64,000 nt of DNA from Megamerina dolium (GCA_963854835.1 OY978528.1:40036960-40100959), one strand, 5' to 3'. Positions 43,715 through 54,618 are shown, counted from the stretch's first letter. The notes: generated by a model not told the origin, from the sequence alone. Program-made: numbers and translations.

Positions 43715-45476
43715 AGGTTAGGTTAGGTTAGAGCGGCCGCCCTCTCTGATGAGAGAGAGCGCACATAGGCCAGAATTAGGCCCGTTGTGATACCGTCGCA
43801 CGGATTTTACTTCACCTAGCTACTCGCTGAACTAACCGGAACGTTGAATAAATTTTAGAAGATTGAGAATATAAATCTGGGATAGTTGGGCTAGGTCACT
43901 CAAATGGTAGTGTCCTAGGAATTTTTTACGATTTTTGCATAAAGCGGGGCAGGTGCATAGCAGATGTGAGATCGTCTCGAGTTCCTCCTCATCCCTGCAG
44001 CTTCTGCAGAAGTCATGAGTGAGGTTGCCCAGACCTAATCTCACAGCGTGAGGACCTATGAGGCAGTGACCAGTGACCACTCCCACACAGGTCGAGATAT
44101 CTACCCTATTAAGATCGACAAGTTTACGTGAACGTTTCTTGCTGAGTAGGGGCCACAGCAATTTCGCCGTTCTACAGATGGGTGTATCTGTCCATCTTTT
44201 CTGAAAGACGTTAGTGGTGATATCCTCCAGTTTAATCTTGCACGTGGCTATGGGGATCCCTAACCGAGAATTCTCCTGGGTTAGAGGCTCGTTTGTACCC
44301 TATCTTGCAAGCTCGTCGGCTATGCAGTTTTCTCGTATACCCCTGTGTCCGGGTACCCAGCACAGGAGAATATTGTGCTGCTCAGCCATCTCGTTAAGAG
44401 ATTTGCGGCAGTCATGAATGGTCTTAGATTTCACGAGAAATGAGTCCATGGCCTTAATTGCAGCTTGGCTGTCGCTCAAGATGCAGATGTCTCTGCGGGA
44501 GACAAAGCTCTGTTTGATCCAAGTTAGTGCATTCTGAATCGCTTTAACTTCTGCCTGAAACACACTACAGTGGTCCGGCAGGCGAAAAGAAATATTAAGG
44601 TTGAATGATTCGGAATACACACCTGCTCCCACCTTTCCATTGAGCTTAGAGCCATCAGTAAAGATGAGAGTATAATTTGGCATGAATCCTTCCGCCTCCC
44701 AGGCGAACCTATCAGGGAAGGAGGTTAGAAATTTCCGTTCAAAGGCATATGTCGGCTTGATATAATCAAGTGAGGTTTCAATATTAAAATTTTCCAGTAT
44801 GCTAGCATGTCCGAAGGACTTTGATGTCCATTGGTGCAGGCCAGTGAGGTGTAAAGCAGAATTGGCCGCCAGCTGCTTACCAAGTAAGTCAAGCGGGGTA
44901 AGATGTAGAAGCACTTCTAGTGCTAACGTTGGAGTTGTTCTCAGTGCTCCTGTTATTAAAATACAAGCCGCTCTTTGTATTTTATCAAGGGGCCTGACAT
45001 GGGAGGACTTAGTAAGTGCAGTCCACCAGGTCAGTACTCCATACAGGAGGACTGGCCTGATAACCGCCTTGTAAATCCAACAAACAATTTTCGGTTGCAT
45101 ACCCCACTTTTTCCCTATTGCTTTTTTACAGGCATAGAGTGCAGTGCTGGCTTTCTCAACCCTACAGGTGATGTTTTTCTTCCAGTTTAGTTTTCGGTCT
45201 AGAACTATTCCTAGATAACGGGTTTCTTCTCGCAGAATTAATGGGACCCCCCCTAGAGTGGGAACGTTTATGGGTGGTGTTTTATGCTTTGTGGAGAACA
45301 AAATCTGCTCAGTTTTTTGTGGGTTCGCATTTAATCCCCTATCCTTAGCCCATTTTGATAACATATTGAGATTGATTTGAATAATGTCCGTTAGTATTTC
45401 CGGAAATTTTCCAGCCACCAACAAGACAACGTCATCGGCATAAGCAATCACTCCGCACCCCTTCCTCTCTATTTCC
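43715..45476 (-). mobile_element. LINE-D: 5'-truncated LINE with RNase H and a (CCTAA)n tail
   Basis: It is flanked by the 9-bp duplication 'cagaaactt' (43706-43714, 45477-45485) inside an M1 MITE; other M1 copies read 'cagaaacttgtaaatt' through this point. The 3' end on the minus strand finishes in ctaacctaacctaacct, i.e. 'aggttaggttaggttag' on the plus strand (43715-43731), instead of poly(A). RT plus RNase H places it in the I/R1/LOA group of LINEs. Confidence 0.9.
43832..45451 (-). pseudogene. LINE-D ORF2: RT end, RNase H and C-terminal zinc motif
   Basis: It starts in the RT palm with the catalytic 'IAYADDVVLLV', then 'YLGIVLDRKLNWKKNI' and a thumb region. RNase H residues are all visible: 'LIFTDGSKLNGKVGAGVY' (D), 'FQAEVKAIQNAL' (E), 'CILSDSQAAIKAM' (D), 'WVPGHRGIRENCIADELA' (H, D). 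An in-frame TAG at 44300-44302 interrupts it; the same frame then continues to 43832 with 'FCRSCRDEEELETISHLLC', a C-terminal zinc-binding motif. Apart from that stop the frame is open, so the insertion is fairly young. The endonuclease and ORF1 are missing through truncation. Confidence 0.88.
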
Positions 45477-45985
45477 CAGAAACTTGCAAATTAATATTTA
45501 GGGTACGAATTTGACAGCTGGATTTATTTGTCCACCAACACTTTTCCTTTCGAAAATTTACGTTAACAATTGTTGAAAGTTTTGTTGTTAACGAACATAC
45601 CTATTATTTTGTAAGTGGCATCGAGAACAAATTCCCAATAGAAAACAGCTGTTAATTTTCAGCAGTGTTGCCATCGAAAATTGCCCTAATCCTAATTTTG
45701 CGAAGTAACTCTAGAGCTAATGTGGATTAGCTGCAGTTAATGCCCGAGTTAATTCGAATTAACTCGTTAATCCAGATTAACGCTGCCGTCTGTCTAGGCT
45801 ATTAGAGTCAAACAGAACAGGGTTGGAAATATTTGTAGCTTTACAGCTTTAAGGTCCATTGACTATAGCACGTGGTGTGGTGTGTTTGCACCTCTCTGAT
45901 TACAATGACGTGAGATTCGCAACGAGAGTCGCACTCAATTTTGAAATTATGAAAACATCTCGCACTGTAGGTGCGTCACAGCTAT

Positions 45986-46620
45986 TAGCATAACTTTTGA
46001 CAAATTTTTGCTCTTACGTACGAACGGTACGTACGTACGCTACGTCGGTAGCTAGTTGCAGCATAATTGCTGTTGATTCTCTCCGCTACGAGCAACGTCT
46101 ACGTCACCGTCATACGGAGGTGAGTTTTCGTTAACACGACGTTCCCATAAGATAGGTCGTGTCAGCTGACACGTTCTACGTTTTTACGTCGGTGGCTAGT
46201 TGCAGCATTATGGTTCAACTATCCACTGTCGTAGCGTCCGTAGAATAGACACTGTGCATGCATGCTCTTAAACACGCCATCTTCATGATCAAATTTCATA
46301 ATATAGTTGTTCGAAACTAAAAAAAAATTAATATACGTGAAGAATATTTTAATAAATAATAAAACACGATGATAATTTTGATTAATTAAAGAAAAAATCT
46401 AAACTTTCTTAGTTTATTTCTTATTTTGTATTTATAAAAGTCTAATCTGGCAACATTGAACGCATAGAAAGCGATTAGTGACATGGTTTTACGGAAAAAC
46501 TGAAATTGCTTTTGAATCTCTCCGTAACGGGCAACGGCTACGTCACCATCGTGTGGTGGTGAGTTTTCGTTAACACGATAATCCCATAAGATAGTTCATG
46601 TCAGTGACACGGTCTGCGGT
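45986..46620. mobile_element. M2 MITE cluster (PIF/Harbinger-like ends)
   Basis: 45986-46063 is an end of M2 ('ctagttgcagca' at the border, then TAA). 46065-46207 is another end, finishing 'ggtggctagttgcagca' followed by TTA. 46250-46620 matches the interior of the copy at 49525-50131 ('catgatcaaatttcataata', 'aattaatatacgtgaag', 'gtggtgagttttcgttaac'). At least two overlapping copies have been rearranged. No coding frame. Confidence 0.7.
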
Positions 46621-47172
46621 GATATTATTTTTAAAATTACTTTATTTTTTATGAAAACAACTTGTAACGTAACGTTGAGATCTGTAGAAATTAGAATTTA
46701 AACAGTGAGCGTGTCAAAAAAAAAGAGTCATTCTCTTTTCTCTGGATCATATTTCTATTTTATATTATACCTACTCATATAGTATATGGACTGAGCTATC
46801 CGTGTTGACTAATCACACTCTCTTTTCTACATTGCTTTATTTAACTTTATATTACCCAACTTGTTGACTAACCGCCAGTTTTTCAGTGCGATCTTAATTA
46901 TATTTGTCGTTTGTTCAGCTGTCTCTTCTTGCACTCCTGTGCATCTTTTCTTGTTTAAAGTTGCATTGAAAAACTGGCCCTAAAAGACTGAATTAATAGC
47001 ACTACGCGTTTCATACTTTACTTAAGCTTCCATTAATATGTATTTTGACATATTGCACAATAACAATGATCAAAATAAAAGTTACAATTTAGTGCAACCT
47101 TGTGTTCAGCCGATTGCAAACAACTGATATTGTTGATACGCATTTAAAAAATTTACATCATATACAAAGAAT
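46621..47172. other. Upstream region of NRBF2 with a short dispersed repeat
   Basis: 46725-46875 resembles 41262-41420. The remainder (46876-47172) is unique-looking AT-rich sequence that should contain the NRBF2 promoter and 5' UTR. I cannot point to a specific TATA or initiator element with confidence. Confidence 0.45.
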
Positions 47173-47902
47173 ATGGACTGCTCACCATTGAACTTGGTAA
47201 ATTTCATGGAAATAAGAATAAATTTTAATCATTTTAAATGTAATTTTATTTTGACAGGCACATTTTCACGAGAGACGAGCAAATAAATTTATGAGACAAG
47301 ACCGTTACGACGATGCGGCAAAAGCATTACAAACAGCCTTAATATATTTACAAGATGCCTATAAAAGAGTAATATTTCCTCAATCAATTATTGTGTTAAA
47401 CACGCAAAAGTGGGAATATGAGCGCAAAATGCGTCAAATTCAGATACGTAAACAACAGTACGAACGTTCAAAAATGGAAATTATGCCATTATCTGAAACA
47501 AATTCCATTATGGTGATGCGCTCTGATAGCAATAGTGGATCGGCACAGTCTGTGGCGAAATCAATTGATAAGACAGTCCGAGAATTTGATGCAAAATTCA
47601 GTTTACCATCCTTGGAGCAGAAAATGCGTCATTTAAAATTCGGAAAAGAAAATTTTGAACGTAAGCGAAACTCGTTGACTGATCTTGAAGCAACGACCCC
47701 TAGACGAACTTCCAGTTCAAAGAGCAAACTGCATGAGGATATTTTACACGCTGAGACCAGAGATAGATATGCTATGGATGATACAGATGAAATGCTTTCC
47801 TTAGTACCATTGGAATTACCAGCATTCGATATGCATACTTTTTCGACATCGACAACTTCATTGCCAAGCATTGCTGGATTGGCGGAAAATTTCCAAAAGT
47901 AA
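47173..47902 (+). CDS. NRBF2: Nuclear receptor-binding factor 2 homologue (NRBF2), 222 aa, two exons
   Basis: Exons 47173-47196 and 47258-47902, intron 61 bp (donor gtaaat, acceptor tttgacag), phase 0. The 24-nt first exon encodes 'MDCSPLNL' and joins to 'AHFHERRANKFMRQDRYDDA', reproducing the 'PLNLAH...RRAD' start of animal NRBF2, which is why I prefer this start to the ATG at 47291. Residues 8-80 form the MIT-like helical hairpin ('RYDDAAKALQTALIYLQDAY', 'KWEYERKMRQIQIRKQQYER'). The rest is Ser/Lys-rich, partly coiled. NRBF2 is a subunit of the VPS34-Beclin1-ATG14 class III PI3-kinase complex and promotes autophagy; that function is taken from the family. The gene is tail-to-tail with DPCD, 165 bp apart. 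Confidence 0.85.
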
Positions 47903-48067
47903 AACAACAGGTGTTGCGACAATGTGGTTTACTGAAACACTGATTGTTAATTTTGTTTGATCTCCCATTTATGAAATTTGGTGTATGAGTATGTATTTTA
48001 ACGCCATTTTATTAATGCCTAATATATAAATATTAATTACTTCATCATTTATAAATACACTGTTGTT

Positions 48068-48715
48068 TTATTTTGCCAATAATCCTTGCAACAAGTCTTC
48101 CATGTCGGTTTCAGTTTCAACATTTTTTAGAAGCAACAGTACGTGAGCCTCCATTTCGGTTAATATATCTGGCTTGCGATATGTTATAATAAGCGTATTG
48201 TATTGGTGGTGTGTTGAGATATTTGCTTGTGAGACAGATGCATCACAACGATCTAGCTCTTGCAGGGGAATTACTTTATAATATTTTTTATTTGTCGTAC
48301 GTACAACGATAGCTCGTCGCTCTGGTTCCGCTCGCACTTCATACACTTCAATCGGATATGGTAAATTACGGATACGCCATTCAATGTTCTTTTTAGTGAT
48401 TCGCTTTGTGAGTATTGGTTCCGAATTGCTTTCCTTCAGTGTGAAACCTGAGTTATCATTACTATTTTGCTCGGAGTCACCAGCTCCAATTTGATGTGTG
48501 GTTTCACCCAGTTCCATTTCCCACTCAGGTTCTCCCATTAGTTGCTTACTTTTACGCCATGCGCGACGTTGTACAACGCCTGTGTCCATACTGTATTCTT
48601 CAGCCATTTGCTGTCCATCGGGGAATTTATAAAACACCTTCCTACAGCGTCCGCTCATGGTAGAGTGCTTCTCTGCACTATTTAAATAAGTCAGCCAATT
48701 TTGATAAGACATCAA
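48068..48715 (-). CDS. DPCD: Protein DPCD homologue (215 aa, single exon)
   Basis: DPCD is a conserved eukaryotic protein named from a mouse deletion with primary ciliary dyskinesia; it is linked to formation of motile cilia and to R2TP/RUVBL chaperones. The match covers the whole length: 'WLTYLNSAEKHSTMSGRCRK' at the start, 'KVFYKFPDGQQMAEEYSMDT', 'LKESNSEPI', the hallmark 'WRIRNLPYPIEVYEV' (about residues 113-127) and 'IVVRTTNKKYYKVI'. Length is near the human protein (about 203 aa). Start chosen at 48715 (MMSYQNW); the second Met at 48712 is equally possible. No intron is seen. It converges with NRBF2. In flies, ciliated cells are few (sensory neurons, sperm), so expression is probably restricted. 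Confidence 0.93.
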   Translation of the reverse strand: MMSYQNWLTYLNSAEKHSTMSGRCRKVFYKFPDGQQMAEEYSMDTGVVQRRAWRKSKQLMGEPEWEMELGETTHQIGAGDSEQNSNDNSGFTLKESNSEPILTKRITKKNIEWRIRNLPYPIEVYEVRAEPERRAIVVRTTNKKYYKVIPLQELDRCDASVSQANISTHHQYNTLIITYRKPDILTEMEAHVLLLLKNVETETDMEDLLQGLLAK

Positions 48716-49521
48716 TTAAAATGATTTGTCCGGTCTTTAATTGATTCCAAATTAGTTAGTTTTCATATATCAGTATTTGAAATTATTTGATCGATTACTT
48801 TGTTCTGTTGCTGTAGCAGCGCGTGCACGTTTTGTTGTTCCTGTAGCTGTTGCTGTGTTGTTTTTGTTTACAAGTTAAAATGGCTATCTCACTGAAAGAT
48901 TAATTTGATTAATAATAGATAATCTGATGGTGTAAGATTAGTTTTTTAATTTTTCATCGTAAGTTAAACAGCCAAACTTTTTTTAATATATTTATATTAT
49001 ATTCTAATAGTATGTAAAATATACAGTAATAACTTCCTTCGCGTTTCGTTGTCCAAACAGTCAAAATCTATTATTTGATTCCACATTAAAGACAGTGTTG
49101 CAATATCATGTCAATTTAAGTTCAATTAATAACACAATCAGCTCGCCACGTTCAAAATTAAATATTTGCTTTCTTCACATACTTTCCCAGAAAAACTTGA
49201 GAGATTGAAATCAAAATTCAGAAATATTCTCTCACAAATATAAAGTTTCAAGAAAAAGTACGTGAACGGAAAATGTGTAAAAAAAATTATCATCTACAAT
49301 AGTCAAGTGCATACAACCGATTCACTGTGACATTTGTTGTTGTTTTTTATATGCAGCAATTATTAATAGTAAACTTTGAAGCTACTTTTTATCTCTTATG
49401 TTTTGCGCTCTCATGTTCCCCTCTCATAGCAAATTTGTTGAGTACGGGAACACTTTACTAGTTAAAACTAGTAATAATTTGTAACACTTTTTTTTACAAA
49501 TTATACAATTTTTACTATTTC
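48716..49521. other. DPCD upstream region, no gene seen
   Basis: AT-rich, with the DPCD promoter expected near 48716-48900. A TG/GT-rich stretch ('gttgctgtagc', 'gttgctgtg') lies at 48803-48865. Nothing coding is supported. Confidence 0.5.
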
Positions 49522-49524
49522 TTA

Positions 49525-50131
49525 TGCTGCAACTAGCCACCGACGTAAAAACGTAGAACGTGTCAGCTGACACGACCTATCTTATGGGAATGCCGTACGC
49601 TACGTCGGTGGCTAGTTGCAGCATTCCGTTCGTACGTAAGAGCAAAAATTTGTCAAAAGTTATGCCCGTAGCAGCGACGGAGAAATCGACTGTTCTTTCT
49701 TATATACATACATAACAATGTTGCCATGTAACACTGTGCGTGCATGCTTTTAATCACACTTACCATTTTCATGATCAAATTTCATAATATATATGTTATA
49801 AACTAAAAAAAAAATTAATATACGTGAAGTATATTTTAATAAATAACTAAACACGATAATAGTTTTGATTAATTAAAAAAAAAAACTAAACTTTTTTAGT
49901 TAAGTTTTTATTCATTTATAAAAGTCTAAGCTGGTAACCCTGTAAACATATAGAGCGATCAGCTGACACGTTTTTACGTAAAAAATCAAATTGCTGTTGA
50001 TTCTCTCCGCTACGAGCAACGTCTACGTCACCGTCATACGGTGGTGAGTTTTCGTTAACACGACATTCCCATAAGATAGGTCGTGTCAGCTGACACGTTC
50101 TACGTTTTTACGTCGGTGGCTAGTTGCACCA
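49525..50131. mobile_element. M2 MITE, 607 bp, TTA duplication
   Basis: The ends 'tgctgcaactagccaccgac' and 'gtcggtggctagttgcacca' are inverted repeats. TTA flanks both sides (49522-49524 and 50132-50134). A third copy of the terminal sequence lies inside at 49600-49623, so the first 99 bp are themselves a small inverted-repeat unit containing the palindrome 'gtgtcagctgacac'. No coding frame. Three-bp TTA/TAA duplications are typical of PIF/Harbinger elements. Confidence 0.8.
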
Positions 50132-50301
50132 TTAATGGAAATGTGTTCACGTACGCCAAAAACCAGTAAAAGAGGGGAAATTGAGAGAACAAATTATTTC
50201 ATCTCTGTGATAATTGTTGCAAATTTTTATTGGTAATATTTCTACTAGTAAGAATTGGAGAGGTATGGAGTTTGGAAATTACTAGCAAATCTTACAAATT
50301 T

Positions 50302-50407
50302 TCCGTTCGCGTACTTTTTGGCTATGTTCTCATTTTTAGAGAAAATATTTCTTACGCTCTTGAATCGTGTTGATAGAGAAATTTTACTAGTAAAGTACGC
50401 GAACGGA
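50302..50407. repeat. Short inverted repeat (16-bp arms, 74-bp spacer)
   Basis: 'tccgttcgcgtacttt' at 50302-50317 and its exact reverse complement at 50392-50407. It may be a tiny MITE or a stem in RNA. Related 'gtacgtgaacgg' words occur near 49260 and inside M1. Confidence 0.6.
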
Positions 50408-51064
50408 CGTTTTGTTATAAATTGCAGCAAGTAAACAAACTTATTCATAATTTCCTATATAAACTCGTATTTAGAATTTGGATTGAGTGGAGATAACAAA
50501 ATACAATGTCTAGCACATGATATTGAATTCTTGATACTACCATCAAATCAAAGTGTTTATTATTTTCTTTTTTTGTAAATAATTGAAGTCAATGTATTTA
50601 TGTTTTTTCCCCTCGTCAATGTTTGATTGATGCGTTTATTTACAATAAAGATTTTCTTCAATATGTAACTTCTTTTCACAGCAAAATAATTTGAAGTGAA
50701 CGTGTTCATTTCTCTGTCGCACCCGCAAACATTGACAATGCAGCTTTGGTGAATTTTACCACTTGTTTTCGTTCCGCCCCAAAATATTTTTAGACAACAC
50801 TGTTTAAAGACGAATAATATATATTATATTCCACAATCGATTTGTAAAAGCCCACGTATTTGGATATCGTCATCTTGTCGGAGGTATTTCATAAAATATT
50901 CTATAAAAGCTGAGAAATTTGCTTTGGTAGGTTAATAGACGAGCTAAAAATAGAACAAGTACTTGAAAAAAAAGAAATACTAGTATAGAAGATAACAGAA
51001 GTGTAATGAATATTAAAATATGATTTTAAATACTAGAAACTCAAATATATTTTCTTTATTGCAG
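50408..51064. other. Bap31 upstream region
   Basis: No coding sequence. It should hold the promoter, a first non-coding exon and an intron of Bap31. An acceptor-like 'tttctttattgcag' ends at 51064, so 51065-51152 is probably the last part of the 5' UTR. Confidence 0.5.
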
Positions 51065-51152
51065 CACAAATTATCAACTACATTCATCGACGAAGAGAAA
51101 TAAATTTGTTCCAGAAAGAGTTGAATTGAACAATTTTCAATACACTTGAAAA

Positions 51153-52489
51153 ATGAGTCTTGTGTGGACTTTGATCGCCGGCTTTCTCTACGCCGAGATC
51201 TGTGTAGTATTGTTGTTGGTTTTGCCCGTTGCCAGCCCATACAGATGGAATAGTTTTTTCAAATCAAAATTTCTAGCAATGCTGGAACGACAAGCACATC
51301 TTTATTTTTTCTTGATTATGGGTGTGTTGGTGCTCTTCTTATTGGATGCCATACGTGAGATGCGCAAATACTCTTCCCACGATCATAGTGCCGATGCTCA
51401 TTTAAATGTTGAAATGCAACACAGCATGCGTCTCTTCCGTGCCCAACGAAATTTTTATATATCCGGTTTTTCTATTTTCCTAGTGCTTGTCATTCGTCGT
51501 CTAGTTATTTTGATTTCGACGCAAGCAAATCTGTTGGCACAGAGTGAGGCCTCCATGAAACAGGCGCAAAGTGCTTCTGCAGCTGCTCGTACTCTTATGC
51601 AAGGCAAGGGTACAGAGAAGGCAAAGGAGGCAACAGAGGACAGCACACTAAAAGAGGTAAGTGCTCTCTTTTATTATTATTGTGTTTTTGTTATTGTTTT
51701 TGTCGACGATTCTTCATCATTATCGTATGACTATTAATTAATAATTCGAGTTCTTGTATATAAGCAGTTGGTAGAAACCTACAGATTTAGTAAGCAGCAA
51801 GTAAAAAAAGCAAGCTACCGCAATTTCAATACAGCTTAAATTTTTTTTTAATATACAGTATTTTATACTAATGTATAATTTTGCATCATAATCGCATATA
51901 AGTTGAATAAACCATTTTGATGCATTTTTGTTTTCGTTCAATATTAAAGACATTGCATGACTATAAACTAGTGTGCAAACTGCAAGTTGAAGTTTCGGAA
52001 AAAATCATTATTGAGTTTCATTAACAAAATTGTGAAGTCATTTAAACAAATTGTATATAAACATTTTTTAAACACAAACAAAACTCTTTTAAACAGCTGA
52101 CAAAATTGCGAAGACGTATACAAGGACTCTCAGCCAGAATATATTAGTAAAACGAACGAAAACAATGATAATTTTAAAAAATTCACAAAACTTAATGGAA
52201 ACATTTCAAAATTCCACAACACAGATGTTAGTTGCACATTATATAATGTATTGAATAATTAATAAACATTCTATATTTCCGCTTACAGCTCACACAATTG
52301 CGTAATCGTGTACACGAATTAACCTCTGAACTCAATCATGAAAAGAAGGATAAAGAAGCTTTGAAATCGCAAGCCGATAGCTTGAACAAAGAATATGATC
52401 GTCTCACAGAGGAGTTTAGTAAATTGCAGAAGAAAATCACAATTGGCAGTCAAAGCAGCAGTGGCAAAGGCAGCGCCAAGGATGATTAG
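51153..52489 (+). CDS. BCAP31: B-cell receptor-associated protein 31 homologue (Bap31), 234 aa, two coding exons
   Basis: Exons 51153-51656 and 52289-52489, phase 0 (donor gag|gtaagt, acceptor cgcttacag). It is an ER membrane protein that sorts membrane-protein cargo and links ER to other compartments. Three hydrophobic segments lie at about residues 5-27 ('LIAGFLYAEICVVLLLVLPV'), 48-66 ('FFLIMGVLVLFLLDA') and 101-120 ('FYISGFSIFLVLVIRRL'). The rest is a cytosolic coiled coil, ending in the conserved 'SLNKEYDRLTEEFSKLQKK'. Length is close to human BCAP31 (246 aa). The C-terminus is 'GSAKDD', without the double lysine ER-retrieval signal of the mammalian protein. A possible alternative last exon lies in the intron (52097-52147). 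Confidence 0.93.
52097..52147 (+). other. BCAP31: Possible alternative last exon of Bap31
   Basis: After 'ctcttttaaacag' the in-phase sequence reads LTKLRRRIQGLSARIY and then TAG. The constitutive exon starts LTQLRNRVHELTSELN with the same phase and near-identical first codons. If used, the protein would end 16 residues after exon 1 and lack the C-terminal coiled coil. It could instead be a decayed duplicate of the exon. No transcript evidence is available here. Confidence 0.45.
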
Positions 52490-53283
52490 GCATGCTTCTC
52501 GATTGAAAAATCCATATTACTGCATTTTTATTTTCAAATAGTTTGTGTACTTGTCCCACATATTGATGAAAGAAGAAAACACCTCAATACTGGTAAAATG
52601 AACAAACATGAAAAGATATCGGAATGAACATAAGGAAGCAGATAAACAATTATATTTTTCTGAAAATTGTCACTATAGTAACAATAACTAATACTACTTT
52701 ACAATTATTTTAGTTTCTAGTGGCATTAATAATTATTTTCTATATTATCTGAGGAAATGTGTTGGATATATTCTTATTTATATTTATGTACCTATTAAGT
52801 TTTCATATTATTTTTGGTTTGAAATTATATAAAGGCATTCTTGTGTATAATGGAACGCCAAATTCTTGATAAATATATTTATAAAAAAATCAACTAGTAT
52901 ATACTTTTGTTTTTTCTTAAAAATCTGTTGAACAAACTAATAAAATGAAATATGATGTGTCTTGATTATTAGTTATTGTCATTCTTTCAGCCGATGATTC
53001 ATACATATATTAAGCACGTATATGGCGTGTTATGTTTACTTAGTTTGTTATCATATTCGAGTTTCATTAAAATATCAAGGGTTCATTTAGATCTATGACA
53101 TCATTTATTTATAATTGATATTCAATCTTCTACAGGTTATAACGCACATACATACATATATAAGTATAATATAATTACCACTAGGATATTAGTATAAATC
53201 ACTTTAACACTATAAATTAGGAACAATAGTAACAAGAACTTAGGTTCACTTATTTTAAAGTTAGATTAAATCAACAGTATTAT
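52490..53283. other. Bap31 3' UTR and KDM8 3' flank
   Basis: AT-rich with no coding frame. AATAAA at 52939-52944 is a candidate Bap31 polyadenylation signal, giving a 3' UTR of about 470 nt. KDM8 converges from the right, so its 3' UTR should lie just left of 53284. Confidence 0.55.
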
Positions 53284-54618
53284 TTACTTCCACCAGAAAC
53301 TAACTGAAAAACTTGGACTTTCTGAGCGGACATAGTGCCACCACTTGGGTGGCAGATATAAACAATCTCCTTCCTGCAGCGTGAGTCGATAAAATCTCGC
53401 CTGGTCAGCCCTTGGAAATTGCTTCAAATCTATATTGGCAGCATCAATTTGTGAGGTGTTACTAAGAAATTTTGTTTCATGTGGATAAAGGTACATTGAA
53501 TCTTCTGGTTCTGCAAGTATAATTTGTTTAGTTCCAAACACTTGACAGAGGATATTATGTTTAGGATCATAGTGCATTGGTGATATAGTGCCTTTGGGCC
53601 CCAGCCATGCCTTTATTTCCACCGATGATGTTTCATCAGTACCAATTGTGCAATAATCTGGTACACGTATATCATTTTTTAATTCAGGTATCTGATCGAA
53701 TAGTTCATGTTGTGCCAGGTATTCAATTTCCATATTTGCTTCTGTGTCTTTGGAGAATTGTCTACGCAGGAAATCGCGTAATTTTACCAGCTGTTGTGAC
53801 CAATTATCTGTTGCATAATTTGAACCAATTTCTATAGGTACCATACGATTGCCAGCTATCCTCAGGATATAATTAAGATTACGCCATTTTTTTAAAGCAG
53901 GCCAATGTTCGATGATATTTAGAAGCAAGGCGGGTTTTCCAACCTCAAAATAGCGTGTCTGAAATACTTCAACAGATGGACAATCAATTTGTTCTATGTC
54001 AGAGCTTAAGTTGGTTTGCCGTACAAGTGGTTCAATAATTGGCAATTCTTCAATTGTGCCGTCATTGCCTGTAATATTTTGAAAATAGTAAAAACAATCA
54101 AATTACATTATTAAATTTACCTTGCACGGTATTGAAGAATTTCGTAAATTCTTTCAACAGTATGTCATTTCGTGGGTATAAATCTTGTGTACAACCGAGT
54201 AATAAAGCTGCATCGAACATTTCGTTACATTTCTCAATTTGCTTCTGGGATACACTTCGATAAAGTAGAAAATATATCTACTAAGAATTAGCTACTCAAA
54301 CAATAAACTCAATTAAAATGCTTGAATTACCTTAAAATAACTGCCCAATGCATATATTTGTCGAATATGCAATGGTACTTCACTGAAATGACCAGTATGT
54401 ATGCGATTCCAGCATTTATCAGTCAACATTTTTACTACGGTATAAGCAAACTCATGATCTTCAGCCTTCGGACCAGTGGGGTCCCCACATATTGGGTTTT
54501 CTTCAATATGTTCAATTGCCGCTCGTAAAATGTAATCAAATTCCTCTTCATCTTTTGAATATTCGTGTATTTCATCATACTTTGGTAAATACTCGATTAA
54601 TTTTATTAGATCTCCCAT
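53284..54618 (-). CDS. KDM8: KDM8/JMJD5 homologue, JmjC-domain oxygenase (398 aa, three exons)
   Basis: Minus-strand exons 54618-54331, 54244-54121 and 54068-53284, introns of 86 and 52 bp, all GT-AG. The start 'MGDLIKLIEYLP' is chosen because it is also the first Met in the duplicate at 58510. KDM8 proteins are Fe(II)/2-oxoglutarate oxygenases, reported as arginyl hydroxylases. Residues about 1-140 are the helical N-terminal domain ('LHIRQIYALGSYFK', 'KQIEKCNEMFDAALLLG'). The JmjC domain shows 'SPMHYDPKHNILCQVFGTKQ' (His and Asp iron ligands, Lys for 2-oxoglutarate) and 'LPPKWWHYVRS' (second His). 'YLAQHELFDQIPELKNDI' and the terminal 'SVSFWW' are hallmarks of the subfamily. Length is close to the human protein (about 416 aa). 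Confidence 0.93.

Larger units (their letters stand above)
43486..45799. mobile_element. M1 MITE split by an RNase H LINE
   Basis: The left part 43486-43714 starts 'acctagacagac' with TA at 43484-43485. The right part 45477-45799 ends 'ctgccgtctgtctaggc' followed by TA. The two parts together match M1 copies elsewhere in order, and are more diverged than the 524-bp copies. The LINE at 43715-45476 lies between them with a 9-bp duplication. Confidence 0.85.

Noticed and set aside
43715..43731. Telomere end or internal telomeric satellite
   Set aside because: Only about 3.5 repeats, bounded by LINE sequence and by a target duplication, so it is the LINE's tail.
50245..50448. 67-codon minus-strand frame near the Bap31 upstream region
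   Set aside because: It overlaps a perfect 16-bp inverted repeat and lacks similarity to anything known; probably chance.
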